A stretch of DNA of 64,000 nt. Source: Anaerohalosphaeraceae bacterium (GTDB taxonomy: Bacteria; Planctomycetota; Phycisphaerae; Sedimentisphaerales; Anaerohalosphaeraceae). Each line of letters begins with the position of its first letter. Position 1 is the first letter of the stretch. Below the pieces are notes generated by a model. It searched no databases and was not told the DNA's origin. It saw nothing but the letters and a program-made list of their open reading frames with translations. Shown here piece by piece: positions 26,835-34,788 of this stretch. The stretch is from the NCBI GenBank assembly GCA_035378985.1, contig DAOSUR010000008.1:62001-126000 (forward strand). The letters are read 5' to 3'. The translations under genes were made by a program, and so were the position numbers.

Positions 26835-27200
26835 TTAAACAACCATATATTGTTCAACGGGCTGGCTTTCGGCAGGCTTAAACGGAAGGGGCTCCGAAAA
26901 CTGGACAGCCACTCTCCGCAAATAAGGTCCCAATTGATCCACACGGCAGATTCTCCCGTCCCGTATAAAATTCGCCAATCCAAACGTTTCATCCTCCCCA
27001 AACTGGGGAATGCTGAAGCGGGCTGTGATGTGTTCGCCCGGACTGGGACAGCGGTCGGAATAGCAGGAAAATGCCGCTCCGCTGCTGGAAATGTCAATCA
27101 TTTGGCCCTGGGTAAGAATGTCATCATAATCTTCTGCAAACCAAACCGGCCAGCTGTAGCGTAACCGTTTTTCAGCCCTTCGTTCCACCATTGATTCCAT
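26835..27200 (-). CDS. PilZ domain protein
   Basis: This is a single-domain PilZ protein of about 121 aa, a family that binds cyclic di-GMP. An Arg-rich RxxxR-type motif is near the start (ERRAEKRLRY), and the second motif is IDISSSGAAF, matching D-x-S-x-x-G. A beta-rich core with FSIPQFGEDE follows. The ATG at 27200 has a strong GGAGG with 5-nt spacing; the in-frame TTG 12 bp above is not used. It is bounded downstream by a terminator and upstream by 262 bp of AT-rich sequence in which I see nothing definite. The target process is unknown. Confidence 0.85.
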   Translation of the reverse strand: MESMVERRAEKRLRYSWPVWFAEDYDDILTQGQMIDISSSGAAFSCYSDRCPSPGEHITARFSIPQFGEDETFGLANFIRDGRICRVDQLGPYLRRVAVQFSEPLPFKPAESQPVEQYMVV

Positions 27201-27462
27201 AAAAACCTCCAATCATTCTGCCGTTTCTTGTTGTCGTTTTTGTTAATGAGTGTTTCGGGGAAAACAAATGGGCTGGTTAATGGAAGAAATGTCCCTATAG
27301 AATTTGGGAAATATAGAAAAAGAAAAAATTTGCGGAGTTTTTAGAAAGTTTTCAGAATTACGTGGGTGATTTCCAAGTTTTTATCCGGAACTAAACTTTC
27401 CGGAAGTGTTTTGTTCAGATTCCAAAAAATTTTTCCAACTTCGTTTTTTGGTCTGATAACTG

Positions 27463-28827
27463 CTATTTTTGAAGGTTCAGGACCGCCTGACGGAAAACGT
27501 TCCCTCTCTCTTGATAATTTTTGAACATATCATAACTGGCACAGGCAGGGCTCATTAGAACCACATCACCTTTTTGTGCCGCTTTGTAACATAAACGCAC
27601 TGCCTCTTCCATTGATGCGGCTTTTTGAACAATTGTCTTGGAAGGGCCTGCCGACTTGACCGCATCGAGGATTTTGTCGGCGGTCTGTCCGATAAGAACA
27701 ACGGCCTTGCATCGATTGGCAATGCATCGGCCGAGCTCTTCGAAGCCGATATGCTTATCATAACCGCCCGCAATTAAAATCTTGGGGTCTTCGATGCCGT
27801 TCAGAGCGGCCATCGTGCTGACCGGTGTCGTCGCCTTCGAATCATTGTACCAGCGAACCCCGTCGATTTCGGCCACAAACTGCATCCGGTGTTCAAGACC
27901 CTCAAAAGACGAAACCGCCTCCCGCAGCATTTTCTTATCCGCCCCGAAAACACCTGCAATCGTCAAAGCCCCCGCGAGGTTTTGAAGGTTCACCCGCCCG
28001 GGCAGGCGGAAAACACGGCGGTATTCCCCACAAATATCCTCTGCCTTAAACAGCAAACAGCGGCGAAAATCCTGCTCCGAATACTCCGCAAACCACTGAA
28101 GGCCGGTTTGGTCTTCTGCATTAAAAACAGAAACAGGCGGAAAGTCCGGGTTGGGACGCTGGTTTTCAAACAGGATTTTTTTGGCCGCGGCGTATGCCTC
28201 AAAGGTTCCGTGACGGTCAAGGTGGTTGGGGCTCAAGTTTGTCAAAAGGGCTGTATCAGCCCCCCGACGACATCCGGACAACTGTTCGATTTGGAAACTG
28301 CTGATTTCCAGAACGACAATATCTTTTTCCGTCAGGTCTTTCAGAAGCCCCAAAAGCGGACGATTGCCAATATTGCCGCTCAAGTAAACATTTCCATAAG
28401 CCCATTTTTCAGAAGCAGATGCGGCCTCGAGCAGGTGGGCCGTCAAGGCGGTGGTTGTGCTTTTGCCGTTGGAGCCGGTGATGGCGGCAATCCGGGCGGG
28501 ACAGCGTTCGAAAAACAACTCCACCTGCGAGGTGATGACGGCCCCGGCTTGGCGGGCAATCTGAAGGAAAGGATTCTCCGGCGGCACGGCGGGGTTGACA
28601 ATCACCACGTCAGCCGTGCGGAAATCCTCTTCCAAATGGCCGCCCAGATGCCAGGCAACCGGCAGCGAACGCAGGGAATCGATGGTTTCGCGAAGTTTGC
28701 CCTCATCGGCCAAATCGGTGACCGTAACGCGCCCCCCCTGCTCACAGGCAAAACGAACACTGTCCTGTCCGCCGCCGAACGAACCTAACCCCATTACAAC
28801 AATCCGTTTATCCCTCAATTCAATCAC
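27463..28827 (-). CDS. murD: UDP-N-acetylmuramoyl-L-alanine--D-glutamate ligase
   Basis: MurD adds D-Glu to UDP-MurNAc-L-Ala in peptidoglycan synthesis. The N-terminal Rossmann part has RIVVMGLGSFGGGQDSVRF, the ATP loop is AITGSNGKSTTTALTAHLL, NLSPNHLDRHG sits mid-protein, and the C-terminal domain has WYNDSKATTPVSTMAAL and VVLIGQTADKILD. A GTG at 28827 is preceded by AAGGAAG and is used as the start (454 aa). Some planctomycetes lack or reduce peptidoglycan genes; this gene is intact. Confidence 0.94.
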   Translation of the reverse strand: MIELRDKRIVVMGLGSFGGGQDSVRFACEQGGRVTVTDLADEGKLRETIDSLRSLPVAWHLGGHLEEDFRTADVVIVNPAVPPENPFLQIARQAGAVITSQVELFFERCPARIAAITGSNGKSTTTALTAHLLEAASASEKWAYGNVYLSGNIGNRPLLGLLKDLTEKDIVVLEISSFQIEQLSGCRRGADTALLTNLSPNHLDRHGTFEAYAAAKKILFENQRPNPDFPPVSVFNAEDQTGLQWFAEYSEQDFRRCLLFKAEDICGEYRRVFRLPGRVNLQNLAGALTIAGVFGADKKMLREAVSSFEGLEHRMQFVAEIDGVRWYNDSKATTPVSTMAALNGIEDPKILIAGGYDKHIGFEELGRCIANRCKAVVLIGQTADKILDAVKSAGPSKTIVQKAASMEEAVRLCYKAAQKGDVVLMSPACASYDMFKNYQERGNVFRQAVLNLQK

Positions 28828-28975
28828 AAAAAACTTCCTTTCTTTCAAAAACGGGCCTTAAAGATACCATCGGACAAGGCGGGTTGAAAATGAAAAAATG
28901 GGGCTTGAAGAAAAGCCGCCTTCAAGAGACAATGCCGCAAGATGTTTTGCCAGCAAGAGTAAGAGGAAACCAGAA

Positions 28976-29455
28976 ATGCGAGTGAAACCGAGAAGCGATG
29001 ACTTTCCGGCGCCGGAGGTGAAAACCTTTCCGGACTGCACCAAAATCCAAACCCATACCATCACCATCATTCCGCGCTACAGCGAGACGGACCAGTCGGG
29101 GGTTATTCATCATACGGTCTATCCGGTGTGGTTTGAGATGGGGCGGACGGAACTGCTGCGGGCAAACGGGCTGGCCTACAGTGATTTGGAGAAGAACGGG
29201 ATTTATTTCGTCGTGGCGGAATTGAACGTAAAGTACCGCCGGCCTGCATTTTATGACGAGAAACTGGACTTGATTACCACCTGCACACGGATTACCAGCG
29301 CCCGGGTGGAGCACAGCTATCGGCTGGTTCGGCAAAGCACAGGGGTTCTGCTGGCCGAGGGCAGCAGCATCCTGGCGTGTGTGGACAAAGACGGCAGGCC
29401 GCGCCGGATGCCGGCATTTATGTATCCGGAAGAAGAGCCCGAAGAAAAATCTTAA
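28976..29455 (+). CDS. Hotdog-fold acyl-CoA thioesterase (YbgC/FadM type)
   Basis: This is a 4-hydroxybenzoyl-CoA thioesterase-like hotdog protein of 159 aa, presumed to hydrolyse acyl-CoA in the cytosol. The signature RYSETDQSGVIHHTVYPVWF, with the catalytic Asp, is near residue 35, followed by LDLITTCTRITSARVEHSYR. The ATG at 28976 has GAGGAAACC upstream and is preferred over one at 28898. Its stop codon lies inside an AT-only palindrome. Substrate chain length cannot be told. Confidence 0.9.
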   Translation: MRVKPRSDDFPAPEVKTFPDCTKIQTHTITIIPRYSETDQSGVIHHTVYPVWFEMGRTELLRANGLAYSDLEKNGIYFVVAELNVKYRRPAFYDEKLDLITTCTRITSARVEHSYRLVRQSTGVLLAEGSSILACVDKDGRPRRMPAFMYPEEEPEEKS

Positions 29456-29469
29456 AAAATTTTTTAAGA
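29450..29469. terminator. AT-only perfect palindrome at the thioesterase stop
   Basis: A 20-bp perfect palindrome TCTTAAAAAATTTTTTAAGA contains the stop codon of the thioesterase gene. It could form a weak hairpin with A/T-only pairs; I call it a possible weak terminator. Confidence 0.35.
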
Positions 29470-29566
29470 AAACAAGCGAAACGTCTTATAAAAAGCCCGA
29501 TATTGACACACAGGCCCATATTTTAAACAAATAAGCCGATTGTCTTAATTTATTCTTAAACATTTC

Positions 29567-29595
29567 TTGAAATCCAACCCGCATTCTGCTATACT
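29567..29595 (+). promoter_or_regulatory. Strong sigma70-type promoter of an unexplained unit
   Basis: TTGAAA (29567) and TATACT (29590) are separated by 17 bp. A CTTGT-ATA-ACAAG inverted repeat at 29600-29612 covers the expected start of transcription and could be an operator. No recognised gene follows; the transcript would run to the terminator at 30145-30182. Confidence 0.65.
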
Positions 29596-29632
29596 CACGC
29601 TTGTATAACAAGTCAGGAACTGGGGGAAACAG

Positions 29633-29884
29633 ATGACCATGTGCGAAAGAAAAGTTGAGCTGGTTTTAGCGGTTGAAGGGGGACGCGGGCCGCCGGAAAC
29701 ACAACTGGAACGTTCGTTTGGGCTTAGGCGGCAGAATTCCTTCACCCTTTTTCCGATGATTCTTATGACAAAAACTTGCACTCATTCAGGTCCGTTTTCG
29801 ATTCGAGCACCTCTTCCGCTGCCTGCCCTTTCCGGCCGCGATCCGCCGCTTCCAAAACCAGCACGTCGGTTTTCCGGGGTTTGA
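29633..29884 (+). CDS. Doubtful small ORF in the 29.6-30.2 kb unit
   Basis: This is an 83-residue open frame whose ATG is preceded by a GGGGGAAACAG ribosome-binding-like sequence 38 bp after a good promoter. The protein starts MTMCERKVELVLAVEGGRGP and later turns Pro- and Arg-rich with no recognisable fold. The start signals look real; the second half does not look like coding sequence. It could be a short leader peptide, a frameshifted gene or chance. A GRGPPE segment recurs in the downstream 29-residue frame. Confidence 0.3.
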   Translation: MTMCERKVELVLAVEGGRGPPETQLERSFGLRRQNSFTLFPMILMTKTCTHSGPFSIRAPLPLPALSGRDPPLPKPARRFSGV

Positions 29885-29971
29885 TTTGGAGGCGGCGGAC
29901 TTATTTTGTATGCTTTTTATAGACGAGGAAACGAGGCAAACAGCAGGAACTTCAATTAAGGATGGGATAGT

Positions 29972-30061
29972 ATGCCGACGAGGGAAGAAGACATCATTGA
30001 CCCGAACCCGCACACGGGAGAAGCGAAGGCGAAGGGACGAGGCCCGCCGGAAGAGAAATGA
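29972..30061 (+). CDS. Possible 29-residue small protein
   Basis: A short frame encodes a hydrophilic, charged peptide beginning MPTREEDIIDPNPHTGEA and ending GRGPPEEK. The ATG is preceded by AAGGATGGGATAGT. A second weak promoter, TTGGAG with TATGCT at 17 bp, lies at 29886-29914. I do not recognise the peptide. The overlapping longer frame ending at 30098 is a basic low-complexity reading I do not favour. Confidence 0.35.
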   Translation: MPTREEDIIDPNPHTGEAKAKGRGPPEEK

Positions 30062-30144
30062 GAAAAGGGATTTGAAGAAACGCGAAGAACTTTCCTAAAA
30101 AACCCCACCGAAAATCCCACAAAAAAAGTCGCGATAAAAAACAG

Positions 30145-30182
30145 AAAGCAGACATCAAAAGGTGTTCTGCTTTTTTTGTTTT
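30145..30182 (+). terminator. Rho-independent terminator of the 29.6-30.1 kb unit
   Basis: AAAGCAGA (30145) pairs with TCTGCTTT (30166), followed by a T-rich run. It closes a unit of about 570 nt that starts at the promoter at 29567. Confidence 0.65.
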
Positions 30183-30315
30183 TTAAAGAATTTTGCGGAT
30201 GAAAAAACGGGAAAACAACGAAAACAATCTGCAGCAGACAGCAGGAGATATTGAGCTGAAAAAACAGCTCCATCGGGTCCGTCCGTTAGGAAATCACTGC
30301 GGATTGTTCGACACA

Positions 30316-31140
30316 TCAGAGGGTCAGCCGACTGCCGGCCGGAAGAATCAGACAGGCGTGCGGGAAAGCATCCCGGAGAAGCCGGACAGCTTCTGGGCCG
30401 GTGCAATGGAGGGGAATGATTTGCCGAACGCGGTGTCGGTGAAGGGCTTCGATGGTTTTTTCGATTCGGTTTGGGGAGGCATTCAGCAGATGCATGCCTC
30501 CGAGGAGGGTATGGATGGGCCTGCCGGCTGTAAGGCGGCTGATATAATCGAGAATATTCACCAGGCCGGAATGGGCACACCCGACGATGACGATAAGCCC
30601 CCGGTCTGATTCAAGCCAGAGGGCCTGATCGTCTTGAAGAAGGTCAGGGGTTCGACAGTCGGCATCCAGAAAAAAATCTCCGCCGACATCTTCGAAAGAA
30701 TTGATTCGGGGGACGGGTCCGGTCAAAAAGATTTGCGGGACCGGACCGGCAGGCCGGTCGGTCCAAATGATGCGTCGGTTCTGCAGGGCACCTTTGGCGG
30801 CCTGAGGAATCCCGATGGATTTCACATGGTCGGGTTTGCGGCTGAATTTGGGCTTCAACGCCTCCGGATGCAGAAAAACACTTGCCTTTTCGGCTGCCGA
30901 AAGAACAGCCGACAAACCGCCGGTATGGTCATAGTGGCCGTGGCTGAGAATGACTGCATCCGCCGAGGCAATATCAATCCCCATTTTGCAGGCATTTCGG
31001 AGAAGGGCATCCGTCTGGCCGGTATCAAAGAGAATGCGATGCCCTGCATGAGAAATCCAGACAGACAAACCATGTTCGGCAAGAAAACCTTCCGCAGCCG
31101 TGTCATTCATCAAAACAGCTATTTGTGTATTCGGCCGCAT
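30316..31140 (-). CDS. Metallo-beta-lactamase fold hydrolase
   Basis: This is an MBL-fold protein of 274 aa. The metal motif is SHGHYDHTGG near residue 65 (H-x-H-x-D-H), with VGCAHSGLVNILDYI and GGMHLL supplying later histidines and PLHCTGPEA near the end. This pattern matches the branch annotated as dihydropteridine-type ribofuranosylaminobenzene phosphate synthase-like or general MBL hydrolases. The true substrate is unknown. It lies 23 bp after an ACT-domain gene and probably shares its transcript. Confidence 0.85.
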   Translation of the reverse strand: MRPNTQIAVLMNDTAAEGFLAEHGLSVWISHAGHRILFDTGQTDALLRNACKMGIDIASADAVILSHGHYDHTGGLSAVLSAAEKASVFLHPEALKPKFSRKPDHVKSIGIPQAAKGALQNRRIIWTDRPAGPVPQIFLTGPVPRINSFEDVGGDFFLDADCRTPDLLQDDQALWLESDRGLIVIVGCAHSGLVNILDYISRLTAGRPIHTLLGGMHLLNASPNRIEKTIEALHRHRVRQIIPLHCTGPEAVRLLRDAFPHACLILPAGSRLTL

Positions 31141-31163
31141 CTGTTTTTCATGAACAGTCCGGT

Positions 31164-31469
31164 TCAGACCCGGTGCATCATTTTGAAGATATTCTCGTGC
31201 TGGAGAGTGATGGTCAGGTCCATCTGACGGGCGATTTTGTTCAGCTGGGCCTGGAGTTTTTCCAGCTCGATGGTGGCCTCCGTGATATCGATGGCCATCG
31301 TCATTACAAAGTAATCTTCCATAATCCGCTGGCTGACATCAATGATGTTGATATTGGCTTTGGCCATCGTATTGGCAATCCGGGCAATAATCCCGACTTT
31401 GTCCTTGCCGGTGACGGTGACGATGCAGATTTGTGAAACCTTCTTTTTTTCACTCTTTCGAGAGACCAT
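31164..31469 (-). CDS. ACT domain protein (UPF0237 type)
   Basis: This is a 101-residue single ACT domain, a small-molecule-sensing fold. After a Lys-rich start it reads ICIVTVTGKDKVGIIARIAN, the Gly-Ile turn typical of ligand-binding ACT domains, then ANINIIDVSQRIMEDYFVM. Length and sequence match the UPF0237 family found widely in anaerobes. The ligand is unknown. It precedes the MBL gene and is divergent from the DAHP synthase gene. Confidence 0.88.
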   Translation of the reverse strand: MVSRKSEKKKVSQICIVTVTGKDKVGIIARIANTMAKANINIIDVSQRIMEDYFVMTMAIDITEATIELEKLQAQLNKIARQMDLTITLQHENIFKMMHRV

Positions 31470-31570
31470 ATCTTAAACCCTTATCAATTCCTGCTTTGTT
31501 CGGTCTATTATAGTCAGTTTTGCCCGGACCGCCAGAAAAATGCCTTTTCGCAACCGCCGGAAGCGGGCTC

Positions 31571-31599
31571 TTGCCCTTTTTGCAGATTTGTGTTATACT
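31571..31599 (+). promoter_or_regulatory. Sigma70-type promoter for the DAHP synthase gene
   Basis: TTGCCC and TATACT are separated by exactly 17 bp, placing transcription start near 31606, 23 nt before the ATG at 31629. This excludes the longer TTG-started reading of the gene. Confidence 0.7.
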
Positions 31600-31628
31600 C
31601 TTTTCTTTTAAGAGAAACAATCGGACCT

Positions 31629-32666
31629 ATGGAATATACAGATAATCTCAATATACGGTGTTTTAAGCCGCTGATTACCCCCGGTCAGCTCAAAGAGGAA
31701 ATCCCTCAGACAGAAGCCCAGGCGCATGTGGTAGCGGCATCCCGTCGGACCGTCGAAGCGATTTTAACACAACGAGACGGACGCCGGATTGTGATTACGG
31801 GGCCGTGCAGTCTGCACGATGTGGAGGCCTCTTTGGAGTATGCCCGCCGTCTTCGCCGGCTTCAGGATGAGGTAGCCGACAAACTGCTGCTGATTATGCG
31901 AACTTACTTCGAAAAACCCCGCACCACGCTCGGCTGGAAGGGGATGCTCTACGATCCGCACCTGGACGGCTCGTATGATATTGAAAACGGCATCCGCCAA
32001 TCGCGACGGATTTTGTCGGAAATAACCTCGATGGGGCTGCCGGCGGCGACGGAATTTCTGGACCCGATTGTTCCGCAATATCTAGCCGAGTTCATCAGCT
32101 GGGCGGCCATCGGAGCCCGCACATCCGAATCGCAGATTCACCGGCAGATGGCCAGCGGTCTGTCGATGCCGATCGGCTTTAAGAACGCTACAGACGGCAA
32201 CCTGGAAATCGCCCTGGATGCGATTCGTGCGGCGATGAGCGCCCATTCGTTCCTCGGAATTGACCGCAACGGGCAGGTGATTATCGCGGAAACCCGCGGG
32301 AACAAATACGGACACCTCGTGATGCGGGGCGGCTCGAGCGGGCCGAATTACACGAGTGAATATGTCGCCTTTGCGGAGGTACTGCTCAGAAAAGCCCAGA
32401 TTCCCAACGGCATCATTATCGACTGCAGCCATGCCAACTCGCACAAAAACCACAAACGCCAGCGGGAAGCCCTCTTTGATATTGCCGACCAGATTCGCAC
32501 GGGCAATAAGAGCATTGCAGGTATCATGCTCGAAAGCTTCCTCAAGGAGGGAAAACAGAGCATCGGCGCCTCCGGCGGACTGAAATTCGGCGTTTCGCTT
32601 ACGGACAGCTGCATCAGCTGGGAGGAAACCGAAGAATTAATTAAATATTTCGCCGAAGCAATCTAA
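31629..32666 (+). CDS. 3-deoxy-7-phosphoheptulonate synthase, class I (AroFGH type)
   Basis: This enzyme is the first step of the shikimate pathway, condensing phosphoenolpyruvate and erythrose 4-phosphate. Characteristic blocks are ITGPCSLHDVEASLEYARRL, RTYFEKPRTTLGWKGMLYDP, AIGARTSESQIHRQMASGL, GFKNATDGNLEIALDA and DCSHANSHKNHKRQ. Length is about 345 aa, normal for the feedback-regulated AroF/G/H form. It is monocistronic with its own promoter. I cannot say which aromatic amino acid inhibits it. Confidence 0.95.
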   Translation: MEYTDNLNIRCFKPLITPGQLKEEIPQTEAQAHVVAASRRTVEAILTQRDGRRIVITGPCSLHDVEASLEYARRLRRLQDEVADKLLLIMRTYFEKPRTTLGWKGMLYDPHLDGSYDIENGIRQSRRILSEITSMGLPAATEFLDPIVPQYLAEFISWAAIGARTSESQIHRQMASGLSMPIGFKNATDGNLEIALDAIRAAMSAHSFLGIDRNGQVIIAETRGNKYGHLVMRGGSSGPNYTSEYVAFAEVLLRKAQIPNGIIIDCSHANSHKNHKRQREALFDIADQIRTGNKSIAGIMLESFLKEGKQSIGASGGLKFGVSLTDSCISWEETEELIKYFAEAI

Positions 32667-32721
32667 TGGTTATCTAACCAATCTCCTATAAAGGACTTAC
32701 AAAGCGAGAAATTTCTTGTTT

Positions 32722-32774
32722 TTTTCGAAAACTTTCGAAAAAGACTTGACTTTTTCGTTAATTTTCGATAGATT
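32722..32774 (+). promoter_or_regulatory. Promoter with phased TTTCG repeats upstream of the LacI-family gene
   Basis: TTGACT (32746) and TAGATT (32769) are 17 bp apart. Around them the motif TTTCG occurs with its CG at 32726, 32736, 32756 and 32766, spacings of 10, 20 and 10 bp; the first two are palindromes (TTTTCGAAAA, TTTCGAAA). Transcription would start at about 32781, one base before the ATG, so the mRNA may be leaderless. Autoregulation is inferred. Confidence 0.6.
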
Positions 32775-32781
32775 GCCTATT

Positions 32782-33837
32782 ATGACACAGAAACGGGTCA
32801 ATCAGAAAGATATCGCGGAGAAATTAAACATTTCTGTAGCGACCGTTTCGAAAGCCCTTCGCGGTGACTACTCCGACATCAACGAAGAAACCCGCCAGCG
32901 TGTCCTGAATATGGCCACCAAGCTGGGCTACGATACAGGCACTCACATCCGCCAGGCCATCGAAGAAGAAAGCAAACCCTGCATGGTTGGGGTGCTGATT
33001 CTGCGAAAACACCACGAGTGGCAGCATACGCACTATTTTGCCGGAATGAGCGAAAAGTGCGCCAAGATGAATGTGTCCCTCGTTGTGCACTATATTGAAG
33101 AGGAAGACAGCCGACAGATTCTCTATCCGGAAAATCAGCCGCCGGCGATGCGGGACGGACAGATTCAGGGGCTGATTTTGGCCAATCACTGGCCGATGGA
33201 TGTAGTTCGCACGCTGTCAGAAACCTTCCCGTGTGTGTCCATTCTTTACGATTACTCCCCCCTGCCGATTGACGTCATCAGCGTGGATGAGAATCAGGGG
33301 ATTTCGATGCTGATGGACCATCTGATTATGCACGGCCATACGCAAATCGGCTTTTTCGGCAACTGCGGTCAGGTGGTCTTTGCCAGAAATCGTTTTGCGA
33401 TGTATGTCAACTCCCTATGCCGGCTGGGTCTGCCTTTTGTCCCCGAGAACGTCTGTCAACTGGGCCCCGGGACGCTCGAGGATAAAGAGCTGGACCTGAA
33501 CGGACAATTGGACCGAGTGCTCGAACGTGTGAAAAAGGGAGTTCGTGCGTGGGTTTGTGCCAATGACTGGGTGGGTTATTTGCTTTGCCGAGGACTGTTT
33601 GATCGGGGGCTTCGTGTTCCGGGGGATGTTTCGGTAGCGGGTTTCGACAACAGTGAAGACAACACGCTCGGATGCCCGCGATTGACCAGCATATCCGTCC
33701 CGGCGCTTCGGTTGGGGGCCGAATCGCTGCGGCGGCTGCTGAATCGCATCCGCTATCCGAAAAGTCCGCCCCTGAAGGTACTGCTGCCGGTGCAGTTTTT
33801 TGAGGCCCAGACCACCGGCCCGGTACCAAACCTGTAA
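32782..33837 (+). CDS. LacI family transcriptional regulator
   Basis: This DNA-binding repressor of 351 aa has a LacI helix-turn-helix (VNQKDIAEKLNISVATVSKAL) at residues 6-27 and a periplasmic-binding-protein-like sensor domain with VSVAGFDNSEDN, a classic C-lobe motif, near residue 290. The ATG at 32782 begins MTQKRVNQKDIA. The longer frame from 32716 would start inside the promoter, so it is rejected. Such regulators usually control sugar genes; here the next gene encodes a PEP-CTERM protein beyond a terminator, so the regulon is not evident. Phased repeats upstream suggest it controls itself. Confidence 0.93.
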   Translation: MTQKRVNQKDIAEKLNISVATVSKALRGDYSDINEETRQRVLNMATKLGYDTGTHIRQAIEEESKPCMVGVLILRKHHEWQHTHYFAGMSEKCAKMNVSLVVHYIEEEDSRQILYPENQPPAMRDGQIQGLILANHWPMDVVRTLSETFPCVSILYDYSPLPIDVISVDENQGISMLMDHLIMHGHTQIGFFGNCGQVVFARNRFAMYVNSLCRLGLPFVPENVCQLGPGTLEDKELDLNGQLDRVLERVKKGVRAWVCANDWVGYLLCRGLFDRGLRVPGDVSVAGFDNSEDNTLGCPRLTSISVPALRLGAESLRRLLNRIRYPKSPPLKVLLPVQFFEAQTTGPVPNL

Positions 33838-33892
33838 GGGTTCCTGCGGGTGGGTGTGTGCGGGCCGGATGAACACGGCCTGCAAACGAAAA

Positions 33893-33929
33893 CAAAAAAA
33901 CGCTCTGTTCCGGGGGGAGCGTTTTTTTG
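33893..33929 (+). terminator. Rho-independent terminator after the LacI-family gene
   Basis: AAAAAAACGCTC pairs with GAGCGTTTTTTT around an 11-nt loop. The A/T flanks make it look bidirectional; on the plus strand it ends the regulator transcript. Confidence 0.85.
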
Positions 33930-34001
33930 TTTTTTGTGTATCGATTATCCCTTCAATGCTTTCCCAATAAAATCTCTCCACGAACTGTTTCTGCAAAAAT
34001 C

Positions 34002-34029
34002 TTGACAGACCGATGTGAAGTGTTATCAT
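34002..34029 (+). promoter_or_regulatory. Promoter for the PEP-CTERM/deiminase pair
   Basis: TTGACA (34002) is followed by TATCAT (34024) at 16 bp. The start codon at 34097 lies about 60 nt beyond the expected transcription start and has GAGGAGGAATCAAT before it. Confidence 0.65.
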
Positions 34030-34096
34030 AAATAGATACATCCGGAGGCAATCATTTGTTTTTATTCGAAGTCATCTTTTTTGAGGAGGAATCAAT

Positions 34097-34759
34097 ATGA
34101 GCAAAACTTTTCTTTACTGCTTCATGGCAGCCGTATTATGGGCAGGAATCTGTTCCGAATCTGCAAAAGCGGCGGTTACAGCCGTTGTGGCACCTGGTGA
34201 AGATATTGTCCTTTATTCCTATGACCACATGGAAGAGGTCACCGGTGTACGGATTCATAACCCCGTCACCACTGCGTTCGGTTTCCGGGTGGAGATTGAA
34301 GGGGTAACCGCCGGCGCTGCACCGGTTGAGCCGGGTTTTCAGCTGATAGACGAAACCCTTGCTCTGCGGCTTTCCGTTCAGAACGAGATGACCGGCGAGC
34401 GGCTTCGGGAATTGCCGGCAAGAGCCAAGGCGAGGATTCGGCTCGGCTATGACCGCAGCCGGATTCGAGCCAAGGGACTGCGCCCGCAAAATCTGACCCT
34501 GATGCGGCTGGTTCGCAAAGACCAAGCCCGGCGAATGTGGAGGTCCTGCGGCAGGGTCCTGAGCCGAAAAGCAATTACAGCCATTCGCCGGATGGGTTCC
34601 CCCGTCTTTGAACTGGGTTATTACGGCAACGATGCGGCCAATGAATACGTTTGGGCGGTCATGGACGTGCCGGGGACGTATGCACTGGGGATTCCGGAGC
34701 CGGCATCGCTGCTGCTGGCGGCGGGCGGAGCCGGACTGCTTGCGATTCGACGGCGGTAA
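34097..34759 (+). CDS. Secreted PEP-CTERM protein
   Basis: This exported protein of 220 aa has a signal peptide (MSKTFLYCFMAAVLWAGICS..., cleavage near residue 25) and a textbook PEP-CTERM tail: PEPASLLLAAGGAG, then a basic end AIRRR. The tail marks substrates of an exosortase, which is not in this window. The middle is beta-rich to residue 95, then Arg-rich (residues 110-170), with no family I recognise. It lies 29 bp before the deiminase-like gene and is probably co-transcribed with it; a shared envelope role is inference. Confidence 0.82.
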   Translation: MSKTFLYCFMAAVLWAGICSESAKAAVTAVVAPGEDIVLYSYDHMEEVTGVRIHNPVTTAFGFRVEIEGVTAGAAPVEPGFQLIDETLALRLSVQNEMTGERLRELPARAKARIRLGYDRSRIRAKGLRPQNLTLMRLVRKDQARRMWRSCGRVLSRKAITAIRRMGSPVFELGYYGNDAANEYVWAVMDVPGTYALGIPEPASLLLAAGGAGLLAIRRR

Positions 34760-34788
34760 CAGGTTGAAACTTTACCTCCAATAATTGA

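Noticed and set aside
29886..30098. 70-residue Arg/Lys-rich frame overlapping the 29-residue frame
   Set aside because: Low-complexity basic translation, TTG start without a ribosome site.
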